A DNA stretch of 64,000 nt from positions 37,143 to 101,142 of the forward strand of contig JAQWOP010000010.1 of NCBI GenBank assembly GCA_029245795.1, written 5' to 3'. A program made the translations under genes and the position numbers. The notes beneath the pieces were generated by a model that saw only the letters and a list, made by a program, of their open reading frames with translations, made no database searches and was not told the DNA's origin. Positions 50,617 to 60,090 of the stretch are shown here, piece by piece (within the stretch, counting starts at the first letter, position 1; the number at the start of each line of letters is the position of its first letter). This stretch comes from Hyphomicrobiales bacterium. GTDB lineage: Bacteria > Pseudomonadota > Alphaproteobacteria > Rhizobiales > TMED25.

Positions 50617-51675
50617 ATGAAGTATAACTTACTAGGTAAATCAGGATTAAAGGTTTCAAATTTAGCAATAGGAACTATGAACTATGGAAAGGGTGATGCA
50701 AATCAGCCACTTTTTTCACTTGGTGTAAAAGAAGCAAAAAGAAATATTGATTTATGTATAGACGAGGGAATCAATTTAATTGATACATCTGATGGGTATG
50801 CGAAGGGTGCATCGGAAGAAATTTTAGGAAACGCAATCAAAGATAAAAGAGAGAATTTATTAATTGCCTCGAAAGTATGGAATCCAATGGGTGATGGGCC
50901 GAATGATATAGGTCTTTCAAGATATCATATTATCTCAGCGTGTGAAGCAAGTTTAAGAAGATTACAAACAGATAGAATTGATATCTATTTAGCTCACAAA
51001 TGGGATGGTATGACACCTATAGAAGAAATTGTCGAAGCATTTGATAATTTAATTAGAACCGGGAAAGTTAGATATATAGGGTGCTCTAATTTTTCAGGTT
51101 GGCATCTAATGAAATCTCTAGCTGCTGCGGATAGAGCAAATCGTGAGCGTTTTGTTTGCCAACAAATTCATTATTCATTGCAAGCTCGAGAGGCAGAAAA
51201 TGAATTGATACCAATTGGAATATCAGAAAATATTGGTACTTTAGTATGGAGTCCTTTAGCAGGAGGTTTACTCACGGGGAAGTTTAGGAGAGGTGAAGCA
51301 GGTCCAAGTGGTTCCAGACATTTTGAACGTAAATGGAAAAATCCACCAATTTATGATGAAGAAAAGTTATATAATATTGTTGAAGTTATCATTGATATTG
51401 CAAATCAAAGGTCGATTGCTCCTTCACAAGTATCGCTAGCTTGGTTATTAAGTAGACCGACGGTGACTTCTCTAATCGTTGGAGGAAGAAGCGAAGAACA
51501 ATTTAAGCAAAATATACCAGCTTCTGACTTGGTGTTAAGTGATGATGAATTAGAAAAATTAAATAATGTTAGCCGACCAAACCTACTATATCCATATTGG
51601 CATCAGCAATTTATGGGAAAAGAGAGATTTTCAGAGGCAGACTTAGGTTTACATAAGTGGCATTCAGGCTATTAA
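50617..51675 (+). CDS. Aldo/keto reductase
   Basis: MKYNLLGKSGLKVSNLAIGTMNYG, LIDTSDGYAKGASEEILGNAI, IDIYLAHKWD, YIGCSNFSGW; ATG 50617 with GAGGA upstream preferred over GTG 50590. Confidence 0.93.
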   Translation: MKYNLLGKSGLKVSNLAIGTMNYGKGDANQPLFSLGVKEAKRNIDLCIDEGINLIDTSDGYAKGASEEILGNAIKDKRENLLIASKVWNPMGDGPNDIGLSRYHIISACEASLRRLQTDRIDIYLAHKWDGMTPIEEIVEAFDNLIRTGKVRYIGCSNFSGWHLMKSLAAADRANRERFVCQQIHYSLQAREAENELIPIGISENIGTLVWSPLAGGLLTGKFRRGEAGPSGSRHFERKWKNPPIYDEEKLYNIVEVIIDIANQRSIAPSQVSLAWLLSRPTVTSLIVGGRSEEQFKQNIPASDLVLSDDELEKLNNVSRPNLLYPYWHQQFMGKERFSEADLGLHKWHSGY

Positions 51676-51764
51676 GTTAAGCATAAAAAAAACTTTTTTC
51701 TAAAATTATAGTAAGTGATTTTATGAATAAAGCTATTAAGTGAAAATTATGAGCTCTAGTATTG

Positions 51765-51959
51765 CTAGACTGGGCAAGACATATCTTGCCCACAGCACAT
51801 TGGTGACTTTACTTTACCATGACCATTTGGGCATTCTGAAATATGTACGTTACTACCATCAGGTTTTGTAACTGTATTATGGACCAGCTCATCATCACAT
51901 TGACCACAAGTCATAGTACCAACGCTCATTCCACATTTTTCACAGGTATATTTTGCCAT
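51765..51959 (-). CDS. Small cysteine-rich zinc-ribbon-like protein
   Basis: MAKYTCEKCGMSVGTMTCGQCDDELVHNTV...HISECPNGHGKVKSPMCCGQDMSCPV; multiple CxxC motifs; start at ATG 51959. Confidence 0.75.
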   Translation of the reverse strand: MAKYTCEKCGMSVGTMTCGQCDDELVHNTVTKPDGSNVHISECPNGHGKVKSPMCCGQDMSCPV

Positions 51960-51980
51960 TATCAACTCCCTAAGTTTAAT

Positions 51981-52661
51981 TTAAAATAATAATAAATCAA
52001 AAAAATCATTAAGCCAAGTTTTTACATGATGATCATGCATAAATCTTCCTTCGAAGTGATTTTTTCTATCTTGTGCTCCATCTAAAATGAGTCGATGTTC
52101 TGCTTTAACAAGCCAACGATTTAACATAGCCAAGGTGAGCTCACTATGGAATTGTATTCCGAATGCATTATCAGCATAACGAAAGGCTTGAGGTTCCCCA
52201 TCATTTCCAAATGCCAAAATTTTAGAATTTTTTGGTGGTTGCATCCATTCGCGATGCCATTGATGAACAAAAGGTGGCCATTTTAAAAGATGCTTCCCAT
52301 ATTCTGTTGGTGTTATAGGATAATGACCAATTTCTACATTATTTTTGATTTTAATAGAGCCACCAAGGCTACATGCTAATAATTGAGCTCCTAGACAAAT
52401 TCCAATAAAAGGTTTTTTCTCTTTTAGAGGTATTTGTATCCAATTTTTTTCATATTTTATAAAATCATCATCATCATTGGCGCTCATAGGTCCACCAAAC
52501 ATGATTGCACCATCAAATTCATCTTTTAGAGTTTCGGGCAGCTTATCGCCTAAAGCCGGTCGTCTGATATCTAATTTATATCCTCTTTTTTGTAAAAGTA
52601 TTCCTATTCTTCCTGGGGTAGATGTTGATTGATGTAATATTATTAGTATTTTTTTATTCAT
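51981..52661 (-). CDS. Class I glutamine amidotransferase
   Basis: GAIMFGGPMSAND, FIGICLGAQLLACSLGG (nucleophile Cys), AFGIQFHSELT. Confidence 0.9.
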   Translation of the reverse strand: MNKKILIILHQSTSTPGRIGILLQKRGYKLDIRRPALGDKLPETLKDEFDGAIMFGGPMSANDDDDFIKYEKNWIQIPLKEKKPFIGICLGAQLLACSLGGSIKIKNNVEIGHYPITPTEYGKHLLKWPPFVHQWHREWMQPPKNSKILAFGNDGEPQAFRYADNAFGIQFHSELTLAMLNRWLVKAEHRLILDGAQDRKNHFEGRFMHDHHVKTWLNDFFDLLLF

Positions 52662-52666
52662 TGATT

Positions 52667-53110
52667 TTATTTTAGGAAATCTTTTTTAATCTGGACTCTT
52701 TCTCGGGTACTTATACCTATCAATTCAGCAACTCTCCAAACGAGGTTATTTTCGTAGGGATCAAAATTTTTGTCTGTAATGATTATTTGCCACATCATCT
52801 CTAATATTTTTTTTCTATCAGTTAGAGATAACTCATTTTTGATAACACTCGTATAACTATAGAGATCTATTGCATTTTTTTCTTCTTCTAAACCAACAGA
52901 CATAAGTATTATTGAATCATTTTTATCAAGTAAGAAATATTCAACAAGCAAATCGATAATTTTATCTTCTTCTAATACGTGAAATTCATCATCAATTTTT
53001 GCAGTACGTACCAAAATTGTTGATATTGCTATTTGCAATGGACTTGGATTAAATTTTTTTTCTAGAGGTTCTTTTTTTTCTTTTTTAAAAAGATTTTTTA
53101 TAAAATTCAT
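52667..53110 (-). CDS. TerB-like family protein
   Basis: ISTILVRTAKIDDEFHVLEEDKIIDLLVEYF...RKKILEMMWQIIITDKNFDPYENNLVWRVAELIGISTRERVQIKKDFL. Confidence 0.8.
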   Translation of the reverse strand: MNFIKNLFKKEKKEPLEKKFNPSPLQIAISTILVRTAKIDDEFHVLEEDKIIDLLVEYFLLDKNDSIILMSVGLEEEKNAIDLYSYTSVIKNELSLTDRKKILEMMWQIIITDKNFDPYENNLVWRVAELIGISTRERVQIKKDFLK

Positions 53111-53199
53111 TGTAATTCCAACTTTTATGATGAGTATATTAAATATAAATATAATATATTTAATTTATATAAACAAAAAATAAATATAATATAAAAATT

Positions 53200-54054
53200 A
53201 TGAACCTACAAAAATCAAATATAGATAATATTCAGCTTGGAGTTTTAGGATTTCCCCTATCGCATACTCTATCGCCAGTAATTCATGATTACTGGTTAAA
53301 GAAATATGATATAAAAGGATTGTACGAAGTGGTTGAGGTCAAACCAGATGATCTAAAATCCTTTTTCAATAGAGATATTCATCTATATAGAGGGTTAAAT
53401 GTTACAATACCCTATAAAATAGATGTATTTCAATTTATGGATGAGATAGACCAAAGTGCAAGAGTTATTGGAGCAATAAATTGTATCTCCATAAATAAAG
53501 AAGGAAGATTACTGGGAAAAAATACAGATGCTGATGGTTTTATATCTGGATTAATTGAATTTATTCCTGATATTGATTTTGAAGACGTTAATATAATGAT
53601 CATTGGAGCTGGGGGAGCTTCGCGGGCTATTATTCATTCTTTGATTTTAAAATCTGTAAGAAAAATAACTATTACAAATAGATCTACAGATCGTTTAATT
53701 TCTATCAATAAAGATTTTCATAAAAAATTGACTACTATAGCATGGGGAAAAAAGGATAAAGAGTTATCAAATGCAGATATAATTATTAATTGTACAAGTC
53801 TTGGAATGCTCGGTAATGATAATCTAGAAATAGATATAAACCTATTTAAACCAAATGCAATTATAGTCGATCTCGTTTACAACCCGATTGAGACAGATTT
53901 AATAAAAAGAGCAAAAGTAAGGGGTCATAGGGTGTTGAATGGTCTTCCTATGCTACTACACCAGGCTGCGTTATCATGGAAAATTTGGTTTGATATTATG
54001 CCTGATATTACAAATGAGTTAGTCAAGATTGTTGAAGGTAAATTAGAAATATAA
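53200..54054 (+). CDS. aroE: Shikimate dehydrogenase
   Basis: LGVLGFPLSHTLSPVIHDYWLKKY, GLNVTIPYKIDVFQFMDEID, GKNTDADGFISGL, IIGAGGASRAII, GLPMLLHQAALSWKIWF. Confidence 0.96.
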   Translation: MNLQKSNIDNIQLGVLGFPLSHTLSPVIHDYWLKKYDIKGLYEVVEVKPDDLKSFFNRDIHLYRGLNVTIPYKIDVFQFMDEIDQSARVIGAINCISINKEGRLLGKNTDADGFISGLIEFIPDIDFEDVNIMIIGAGGASRAIIHSLILKSVRKITITNRSTDRLISINKDFHKKLTTIAWGKKDKELSNADIIINCTSLGMLGNDNLEIDINLFKPNAIIVDLVYNPIETDLIKRAKVRGHRVLNGLPMLLHQAALSWKIWFDIMPDITNELVKIVEGKLEI

Positions 54055-54062
54055 ATGATTAC

Positions 54063-55448
54063 TTATAATAAGTTTTCATATTTATTGCCAATTAAAATTT
54101 CAATCTGTGAAGCAATAGATAATAGTTTTCTTTCAGAATGCGCTGGTGTCACTAATTGAAGTCCAATTGGCATTTTATTATGATCTAAGGCAACCGGTAT
54201 AGTAATTGCCGATAGACCAAGAAGATTTATAGGTGCGGTATTTCTTAACATTAGACCATTCGCCTCGGAGTATTTTTTTTGATCTTCTAATTCTTTAACA
54301 GTAGGAGGAGATATTGGAACCGTGGGAGAGATGATGACATCAAAGTCCTTAAACTTATCTTGAATAGATTTTTCCATATCTTCAAGGAGATCCTTACGTT
54401 GCAGGTATTCTATTGCTGAAAAAGTATGCATATCTTTTATTCTAAATGAAACATTTGGATCTAATGTGTCTTTCATTTCGATCATTTCACCATTTATGAA
54501 TGAAGCAAATTCAGCTGCAGCAAGCCCACCTTTTGTAAATAAATTATAAGATTCATCTATTTCTTTGATGGATTGAACATTTTTGATTTTATTTTTTGTT
54601 TCAATCTTTTTTAATACTTGATGTATTTCTTCGTAAATACTAGCTTCACATTTTTCAAAGAACCAATCACATATTATTGCAGTAAATTTAAAATCATTTT
54701 GGATTTTTTGATTTTTTTCTGCGGAATAGTATAGGCTAGTTTTATCCAATTCTGCAAATGCATAAATAGCATCTTTAACAGTATTAGTAAGTATACCTGG
54801 GGTATCAAAACTTTTACTTAGTGGAACAATACCATTTGTTGACCATCTATTTTTTGTTGTTTTTAAACCAACGTTTCCAGTTACTGAAGCTGGTATTCTT
54901 ACTGATCCAGCTGTATCAGTTCCAAGAGCAATTGATGCAGTATTCGTACAAAGACTGACTCCAGCACCAGCACTAGATCCTCCAGGAACTCTATGGTTTT
55001 TTGAATCCCATGGGTTTATTGGGGTTCCCCAATGTGGATTTATACCTACACCACCAAAAGCAAATTCTACAGTATGAGTTTTTCCAGTAATAAGTGCATG
55101 ATTTTGATCTAAAATATTAATGATTGGGCCTTGAGATTCCCACTTCTTTGGGAGCTCTTTGGGAGTGCCTGCTCTAGTTTTGTAATGATTGACACCAAAT
55201 AAATCTTTGGCAGAAATTGGGATACCACATAATGGAGGACATTTTATAGTTTTTAATTTTTTATCTATATTTATTGCAGATTCAATTATTTTTTTATCAT
55301 CAAATTGAACAAAAGCGTTTTGGCTTGAATTAGATGATTGGAAGTTATTTATAACTTCTTCCGCAATATCTATAGCGGATATATTGCCATCACATAAATC
55401 TTTATTGATTTCAACAATTGATTTTTTATCCAAAATATTTTTTTTCAT
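54063..55448 (-). CDS. Amidase-signature family hydrolase
   Basis: GIPISAKDLF, RVPGGSSAGAGVSLCTNTASIALGTDTAGSVRIPASVTGNVGLKTT (Ser-Ser-Lys region). Confidence 0.94.
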   Translation of the reverse strand: MKKNILDKKSIVEINKDLCDGNISAIDIAEEVINNFQSSNSSQNAFVQFDDKKIIESAINIDKKLKTIKCPPLCGIPISAKDLFGVNHYKTRAGTPKELPKKWESQGPIINILDQNHALITGKTHTVEFAFGGVGINPHWGTPINPWDSKNHRVPGGSSAGAGVSLCTNTASIALGTDTAGSVRIPASVTGNVGLKTTKNRWSTNGIVPLSKSFDTPGILTNTVKDAIYAFAELDKTSLYYSAEKNQKIQNDFKFTAIICDWFFEKCEASIYEEIHQVLKKIETKNKIKNVQSIKEIDESYNLFTKGGLAAAEFASFINGEMIEMKDTLDPNVSFRIKDMHTFSAIEYLQRKDLLEDMEKSIQDKFKDFDVIISPTVPISPPTVKELEDQKKYSEANGLMLRNTAPINLLGLSAITIPVALDHNKMPIGLQLVTPAHSERKLLSIASQIEILIGNKYENLL

Positions 55449-55518
55449 TTCACTTTGTGTATCTTTTAGCTAGTATGTATTTATTTTATAACATAATTGA
55501 ATTTTAAGAGGGAATAAA

Positions 55519-56610
55519 ATGTCGCACAGTGTAATCGATACACCTAAATTAGGTGATAGCTTGAATAGATACGGACCAACATCAGCAAGAAAAGTATCAA
55601 CAAATAAAATAAAAATGGAATCTATTGCCATTGACACTCATGCCCATGTTCTTATTCCAGAAGCGCATGACTTTATAAGTCCTTTATATAACTTGGGAGA
55701 CATTCCTTTTGTTCATAATTCTAGTGCAGAAACTCTAAATATTCAGCAAATACAAGATAGAGATAGAACTGTTGCATTATCAAGCATTCCCGATCGTCTA
55801 GAATTATTAGAAACTCAAGGTATTGATATGCAAGTTATCGCATCTGTGCCAAATCAATGTTACTATATGGCAAAGGGTGAGGATGCCAATAAAGTTTCAA
55901 GAATAGTTAATGATGGTATTATGAAATGGGTGGATGCTTATCCAGATAAATTTGTAGGATTAGGAACTGTTCCATTACAAGACCTCTCAATAGCCTTAGA
56001 TACCCTAGATTATATAAAAAAAGAGACTGATCTAAAGGGATTACAGATACTTACTAATGTTAATGGTATGGAAATATCTGATAAATCACTAGAGAAATTC
56101 TGGGCAAAGGTTGAGGAATACGATTTGGCAGTAATGCTTCATCCATTAGGTTTTTCTCATGGCGAAAGGTTTGGTAACTATTATTTTACAAATGTCATTG
56201 GAAATCCTCTAGATACAACAGTTGCCCTTCATTATATAATTTTTAATGGTCTGTTAGAGAGATATCCAAATTTAAAAATACTAGGTGTTCACGGTGGTGG
56301 CTTCTTACCTGCTTACTCAGGACGTATTGATCATGCTTGGGGGGCAAGGAAAGATTCATATGGAAATCTTCCAAATCCACCTACTAGTTATTTAAAGAAA
56401 TTATATTTTGATACAACAGTATTCACGCATGAACAGTTAGAATATCTAGTAAATAATTATGGAGATGATCATATTGTCATGGGAACAGACTATCCCTACG
56501 ATATGGCAGAGTACTTCCCAGTTCAGCATATAGTTGATAGCAATCTCACTGATGAGCAAAAGAAGAATGTTGTAGGTCAGACTGCACTTAAATTATTTAA
56601 TATTGAATAA
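55519..56610 (+). CDS. ACMSD-type amidohydrolase/decarboxylase
   Basis: IDTHAHVLIP, VMLHPLGF, LGVHGGGFLPAYSGRIDHAW, HIVMGTDYPYDM. Confidence 0.87.
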   Translation: MSHSVIDTPKLGDSLNRYGPTSARKVSTNKIKMESIAIDTHAHVLIPEAHDFISPLYNLGDIPFVHNSSAETLNIQQIQDRDRTVALSSIPDRLELLETQGIDMQVIASVPNQCYYMAKGEDANKVSRIVNDGIMKWVDAYPDKFVGLGTVPLQDLSIALDTLDYIKKETDLKGLQILTNVNGMEISDKSLEKFWAKVEEYDLAVMLHPLGFSHGERFGNYYFTNVIGNPLDTTVALHYIIFNGLLERYPNLKILGVHGGGFLPAYSGRIDHAWGARKDSYGNLPNPPTSYLKKLYFDTTVFTHEQLEYLVNNYGDDHIVMGTDYPYDMAEYFPVQHIVDSNLTDEQKKNVVGQTALKLFNIE

Positions 56611-56612
56611 TA

Positions 56613-57593
56613 TTATATACTTGTAAGTTTTCTATCTCTCTCTGTTGAGGTTTTTGATACCTCTTTCTTGGCATATTTTCCTGTGAGCTGAGGCGTGTGA
56701 GCGCCTTCAAGCCCTCTATCTTCGATATGAGTTTTTCTCGTAACTCTCTCCCAAGTGCGTTTTAATGGATCACTTACGTTGAAGTTTAGAGTACCAATTT
56801 TTTCAATTTCCAATTCAACTTTATCCCCATCCATAAATGGATTTAATCCTCTATGATTAGTGCCCGTAGCGATAATATCACCAGGCTCAAGAGCATGGAT
56901 TGAGCTCAACCACTCTATACAACGGGGTATATTATGAGCCATATCATCGGTATTAAAGTTTTGCATAACTACACCGTTATTACGAAGAAGGATTTGGAGA
57001 TTCTGCGGATCATTAATTTCATCTTTGGTAACTAAATATGGTCCAATAGGAGTATAACTCGCACGGGATTTCATTTGAAAAAAGAAGTTTGAAGCAATAA
57101 GACCCCTCGCAGAACCATCAATTAGATTTGTATAACCAAATATATAATCCATGGCATCTTTTTCACTTACATTTTCAGCCCTTTTACCAATCACAATGGC
57201 AAGCTCTGCTTCTCCCTCAAAAATTGTTGCAGGTATATCAGTTAATTCCATTGTGTCGCCATGACCAATAACAGTACTTGTTGCTTTGTGAAATGCATTT
57301 ATTGGTGCAGCTTCTTTTCTTGTGCCATCTTCCATATAATTAACAGCCATACAATCTATATTAGATGGTCGCGGACATGGACTTCTAAGCCTCACACTAT
57401 CGATATCAACTCCATCATTATTATTAACATAATTCTCAATAGGGTCTTTATAAGTATCGTACTTCTCAATCAGTCCATTGATTAAATCTCTAGAGTCTCT
57501 ATTGGGTATATCAGAAAGTTGATCTGTTATATCAATGACTTTATTTTCTATTAAAACACCAAGTCTGAAGTCGTTAAAATATAGAAATTTCAT
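56613..57593 (-). CDS. Fumarylacetoacetate hydrolase (FAH) family protein
   Basis: IFEGEAELAIVIGKRAENVSEKDAMDYIFGYTNLIDGSARGL, LEPGDIIATGTNHRG, GDKVELEIEKIGTL. Confidence 0.9.
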   Translation of the reverse strand: MKFLYFNDFRLGVLIENKVIDITDQLSDIPNRDSRDLINGLIEKYDTYKDPIENYVNNNDGVDIDSVRLRSPCPRPSNIDCMAVNYMEDGTRKEAAPINAFHKATSTVIGHGDTMELTDIPATIFEGEAELAIVIGKRAENVSEKDAMDYIFGYTNLIDGSARGLIASNFFFQMKSRASYTPIGPYLVTKDEINDPQNLQILLRNNGVVMQNFNTDDMAHNIPRCIEWLSSIHALEPGDIIATGTNHRGLNPFMDGDKVELEIEKIGTLNFNVSDPLKRTWERVTRKTHIEDRGLEGAHTPQLTGKYAKKEVSKTSTERDRKLTSI

Positions 57594-57617
57594 TTTTTTT
57601 ATTCTCCATAAATCTTT

Positions 57618-58454
57618 TTAAGATAAATCTTCTTCTGTTACGTCACCTAGATAGACATATCCGGTTTCTTCAACACTACCAGAACCAATATACAGACCGA
57701 CAGCATGAATTGGCTCACTATCACTTATGTTATAAAGCCAGTGTTCTACTCCCTTTGGTATATAATGAAAATGTCCAGCTTCTATTTCTGTTTTTTCACC
57801 ACCAGCTCCAGCTATTCCCCTACCAGAAACAATATAATAAATTTCTTCACAATTAGTATGCATATGTTTTTTATGAATGGCTTTGGGCATAAATCTTGCA
57901 TTAAATACAGTTGTTGTTGAGCCATTCTTTTTACTTATTGGCAACCTAAAATCAGTTATTGACCAACCATCGCCTTTATTCATTTTTTCTGGTTCAACAT
58001 CATCAATATGAACTAGTATTCCCTCACTAAAACCACTTCTTTCTGTATTTAAATCTTCTTCTGTAACGGGTCCGCAATATTGATATCCTGTATCTTCAAC
58101 ATCTTTAGCTCCAATATAGAATCCTATAACTTCTGCATTAGCATCTTGGGTTTCATTATGGAAAAAATGTTCAGAATTTGCAGGCATAACTCTAAAATGT
58201 CCAGCTCGCACGTTTGTTCTTCCAGCTCCTTGACCTACAACTCCATGACCTTTTAAATACATAGCAATTTCTGGACAACGAGAGTGAAGATGTTTGCTAT
58301 GTGTTGATCCAGGTTTAAAAATAGAATGGAAAACTGTTGTAGAGGACCCACTCTCTCCGGTTATAGGTAATTTAAATTCAGATATATTCCAGCCATTTTT
58401 AGCTTCCATTTTAGTAATGGGAACGTCTCTAACATGAATTGGAGGATATTTCAT
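57618..58454 (-). CDS. Bicupin protein with internal duplication
   Basis: Two homologous halves, each with HxH-x4-E...H metal motif (HLHSRCPE / HMHTNCEE) and matching ends (DTGYQYCGPVTEEDL / ETGYVYLGDVTEEDL). Confidence 0.88.
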   Translation of the reverse strand: MKYPPIHVRDVPITKMEAKNGWNISEFKLPITGESGSSTTVFHSIFKPGSTHSKHLHSRCPEIAMYLKGHGVVGQGAGRTNVRAGHFRVMPANSEHFFHNETQDANAEVIGFYIGAKDVEDTGYQYCGPVTEEDLNTERSGFSEGILVHIDDVEPEKMNKGDGWSITDFRLPISKKNGSTTTVFNARFMPKAIHKKHMHTNCEEIYYIVSGRGIAGAGGEKTEIEAGHFHYIPKGVEHWLYNISDSEPIHAVGLYIGSGSVEETGYVYLGDVTEEDLS

Positions 58455-58465
58455 TTCTTTCTCCT

Positions 58466-58648
58466 TTAGATAAATTTGTCAATAAGTGTAATTAACCAGC
58501 CATATACTAGGGCGCCAAGGATTGCGCCATAAATTAGGAACTGTCCAGGACCTGGTATTTCTCTTTTACCCCTATAGAGGATCCAAGAGAACTGCATAAT
58601 CCCAAGAATTGCACCAAGTATAAACCACTTATAATTTAATAAATCCAT
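58466..58648 (-). CDS. Small two-TM membrane protein, coupled to upstream permease
   Basis: 60 aa, two hydrophobic helices; start codon shares 1 nt with permease stop. Confidence 0.65.
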   Translation of the reverse strand: MDLLNYKWFILGAILGIMQFSWILYRGKREIPGPGQFLIYGAILGALVYGWLITLIDKFI

Positions 58649-60081
58649 TATGTAACTATAAATTCATTTGCAATTATAATCCAGACAGATAATAATAGTC
58701 CACCAATAATTGTAAACCATCCGTTCCAATTCAAACCAGCATGGTGAGGGGTAACCTTTCCCAATCTTGCTATTAATAGTGTGGATGCCGTGAAAGGAGA
58801 GCTAATACCTGTTATTGCCCACCCTGCTGTAAGAGCTACTATTATACTATTTGGTGAAATTCCCATTACTGCAGCCGAGGGTATAAGAGGGCCAATCATA
58901 TAAACAGCTAATATAGGATTCATACCAATTTGACCACAAAGGGGCATAATCCATATAATAGAAATCAAAATAATAGAGGCAGGTAAAGCATCAAGGAAGC
59001 TCATACTATCTCCAGCAAGTTGATCAATTAAACTTGACCCCATGATTCCTATAAAGGCTGCCATAATGAGAACAATTAGCTCGGCTTTGTAATTATAAAT
59101 ATCATCATTGATAAATTCATCTACCCTATGTTTTGTGCTATAAAACATTTTTTTGGTATTGCCCATATTTTGATAAGCAACCCAAGCAATACTATAAATA
59201 GGCACAACTAACATAACTATGGGAACAGCTTTTAAATCTGTATAGTCCATTAATATAAATATCATTCCCAAAAGTGTTATAAAAATAAAGGCAAGCGGAA
59301 TTAGAGTATGCCAAGTTCCGTTTGAAGAAAAATCTTCCAATTCTATTTTAGATTTTAATTTCTGGCTACTTAAATAATCAAGAGCCCAACCTAGTAAGAT
59401 CAATATAAAAGCACTTATTATACATGATATAGCAGCACCTTTCCAGGAGGTGTCAGGTATAACAGATGTCGTTATAGCTATTGAGAATGTGAGAGGAGAC
59501 CAACAGGTCATGGCAACAAAACCTCGTTGAACGGCAAGAAGCATAGACTTTCTTTTGATTGCCCTCATCTCAAGATTTTTAATATCACTACTTCCTTTTT
59601 CAGCTAAGCTGCCAAGAAGTGATATTGATCCAAAACTAAGAATAACTCCAAACATATGCCCACCAAAACTGAGAGTTAAATATCTTAGATTTGATTTTTG
59701 TTCTGCCAGATATTTACCACATTTTTCCATGGAAGGAGAAGATGCAGCAGCTTTTCTAAGACAGCACAAAGATAGAAAAAAAGTTGCTACAAATGTAGAC
59801 TTTGTTAGTGCTTCAATCGATACAGAGAACCAATCTGGTAATAGGAATATAGAACAAAATGTTAAAAAAAGTCCAACTATGAGAAACAATTTTCTGGATA
59901 GAGATAAATTATTTAATGATAGGGATAAATATATAATAATTAAAAAAGCAGATATGATATAAGGTGCTCTGATTCCTGACCATTCAGAAAGTATTACATT
60001 AATCATAACAAATGGCATGAGTAATGTTGCAATTGTGCGAAGCTTTGACTCACTTTTTCGATAGGTTTCAGCGATATTCAT
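58648..60081 (-). CDS. Polytopic membrane transporter of uncertain family
   Basis: ~12 hydrophobic segments, RKAAASSP and ITGISSPFTASTLLIARLGKVTPHHAGLNWNGW; family not recognised with certainty. Confidence 0.7.
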   Translation of the reverse strand: MNIAETYRKSESKLRTIATLLMPFVMINVILSEWSGIRAPYIISAFLIIIYLSLSLNNLSLSRKLFLIVGLFLTFCSIFLLPDWFSVSIEALTKSTFVATFFLSLCCLRKAAASSPSMEKCGKYLAEQKSNLRYLTLSFGGHMFGVILSFGSISLLGSLAEKGSSDIKNLEMRAIKRKSMLLAVQRGFVAMTCWSPLTFSIAITTSVIPDTSWKGAAISCIISAFILILLGWALDYLSSQKLKSKIELEDFSSNGTWHTLIPLAFIFITLLGMIFILMDYTDLKAVPIVMLVVPIYSIAWVAYQNMGNTKKMFYSTKHRVDEFINDDIYNYKAELIVLIMAAFIGIMGSSLIDQLAGDSMSFLDALPASIILISIIWIMPLCGQIGMNPILAVYMIGPLIPSAAVMGISPNSIIVALTAGWAITGISSPFTASTLLIARLGKVTPHHAGLNWNGWFTIIGGLLLSVWIIIANEFIVT

Positions 60082-60090
60082 TTATTTGAT

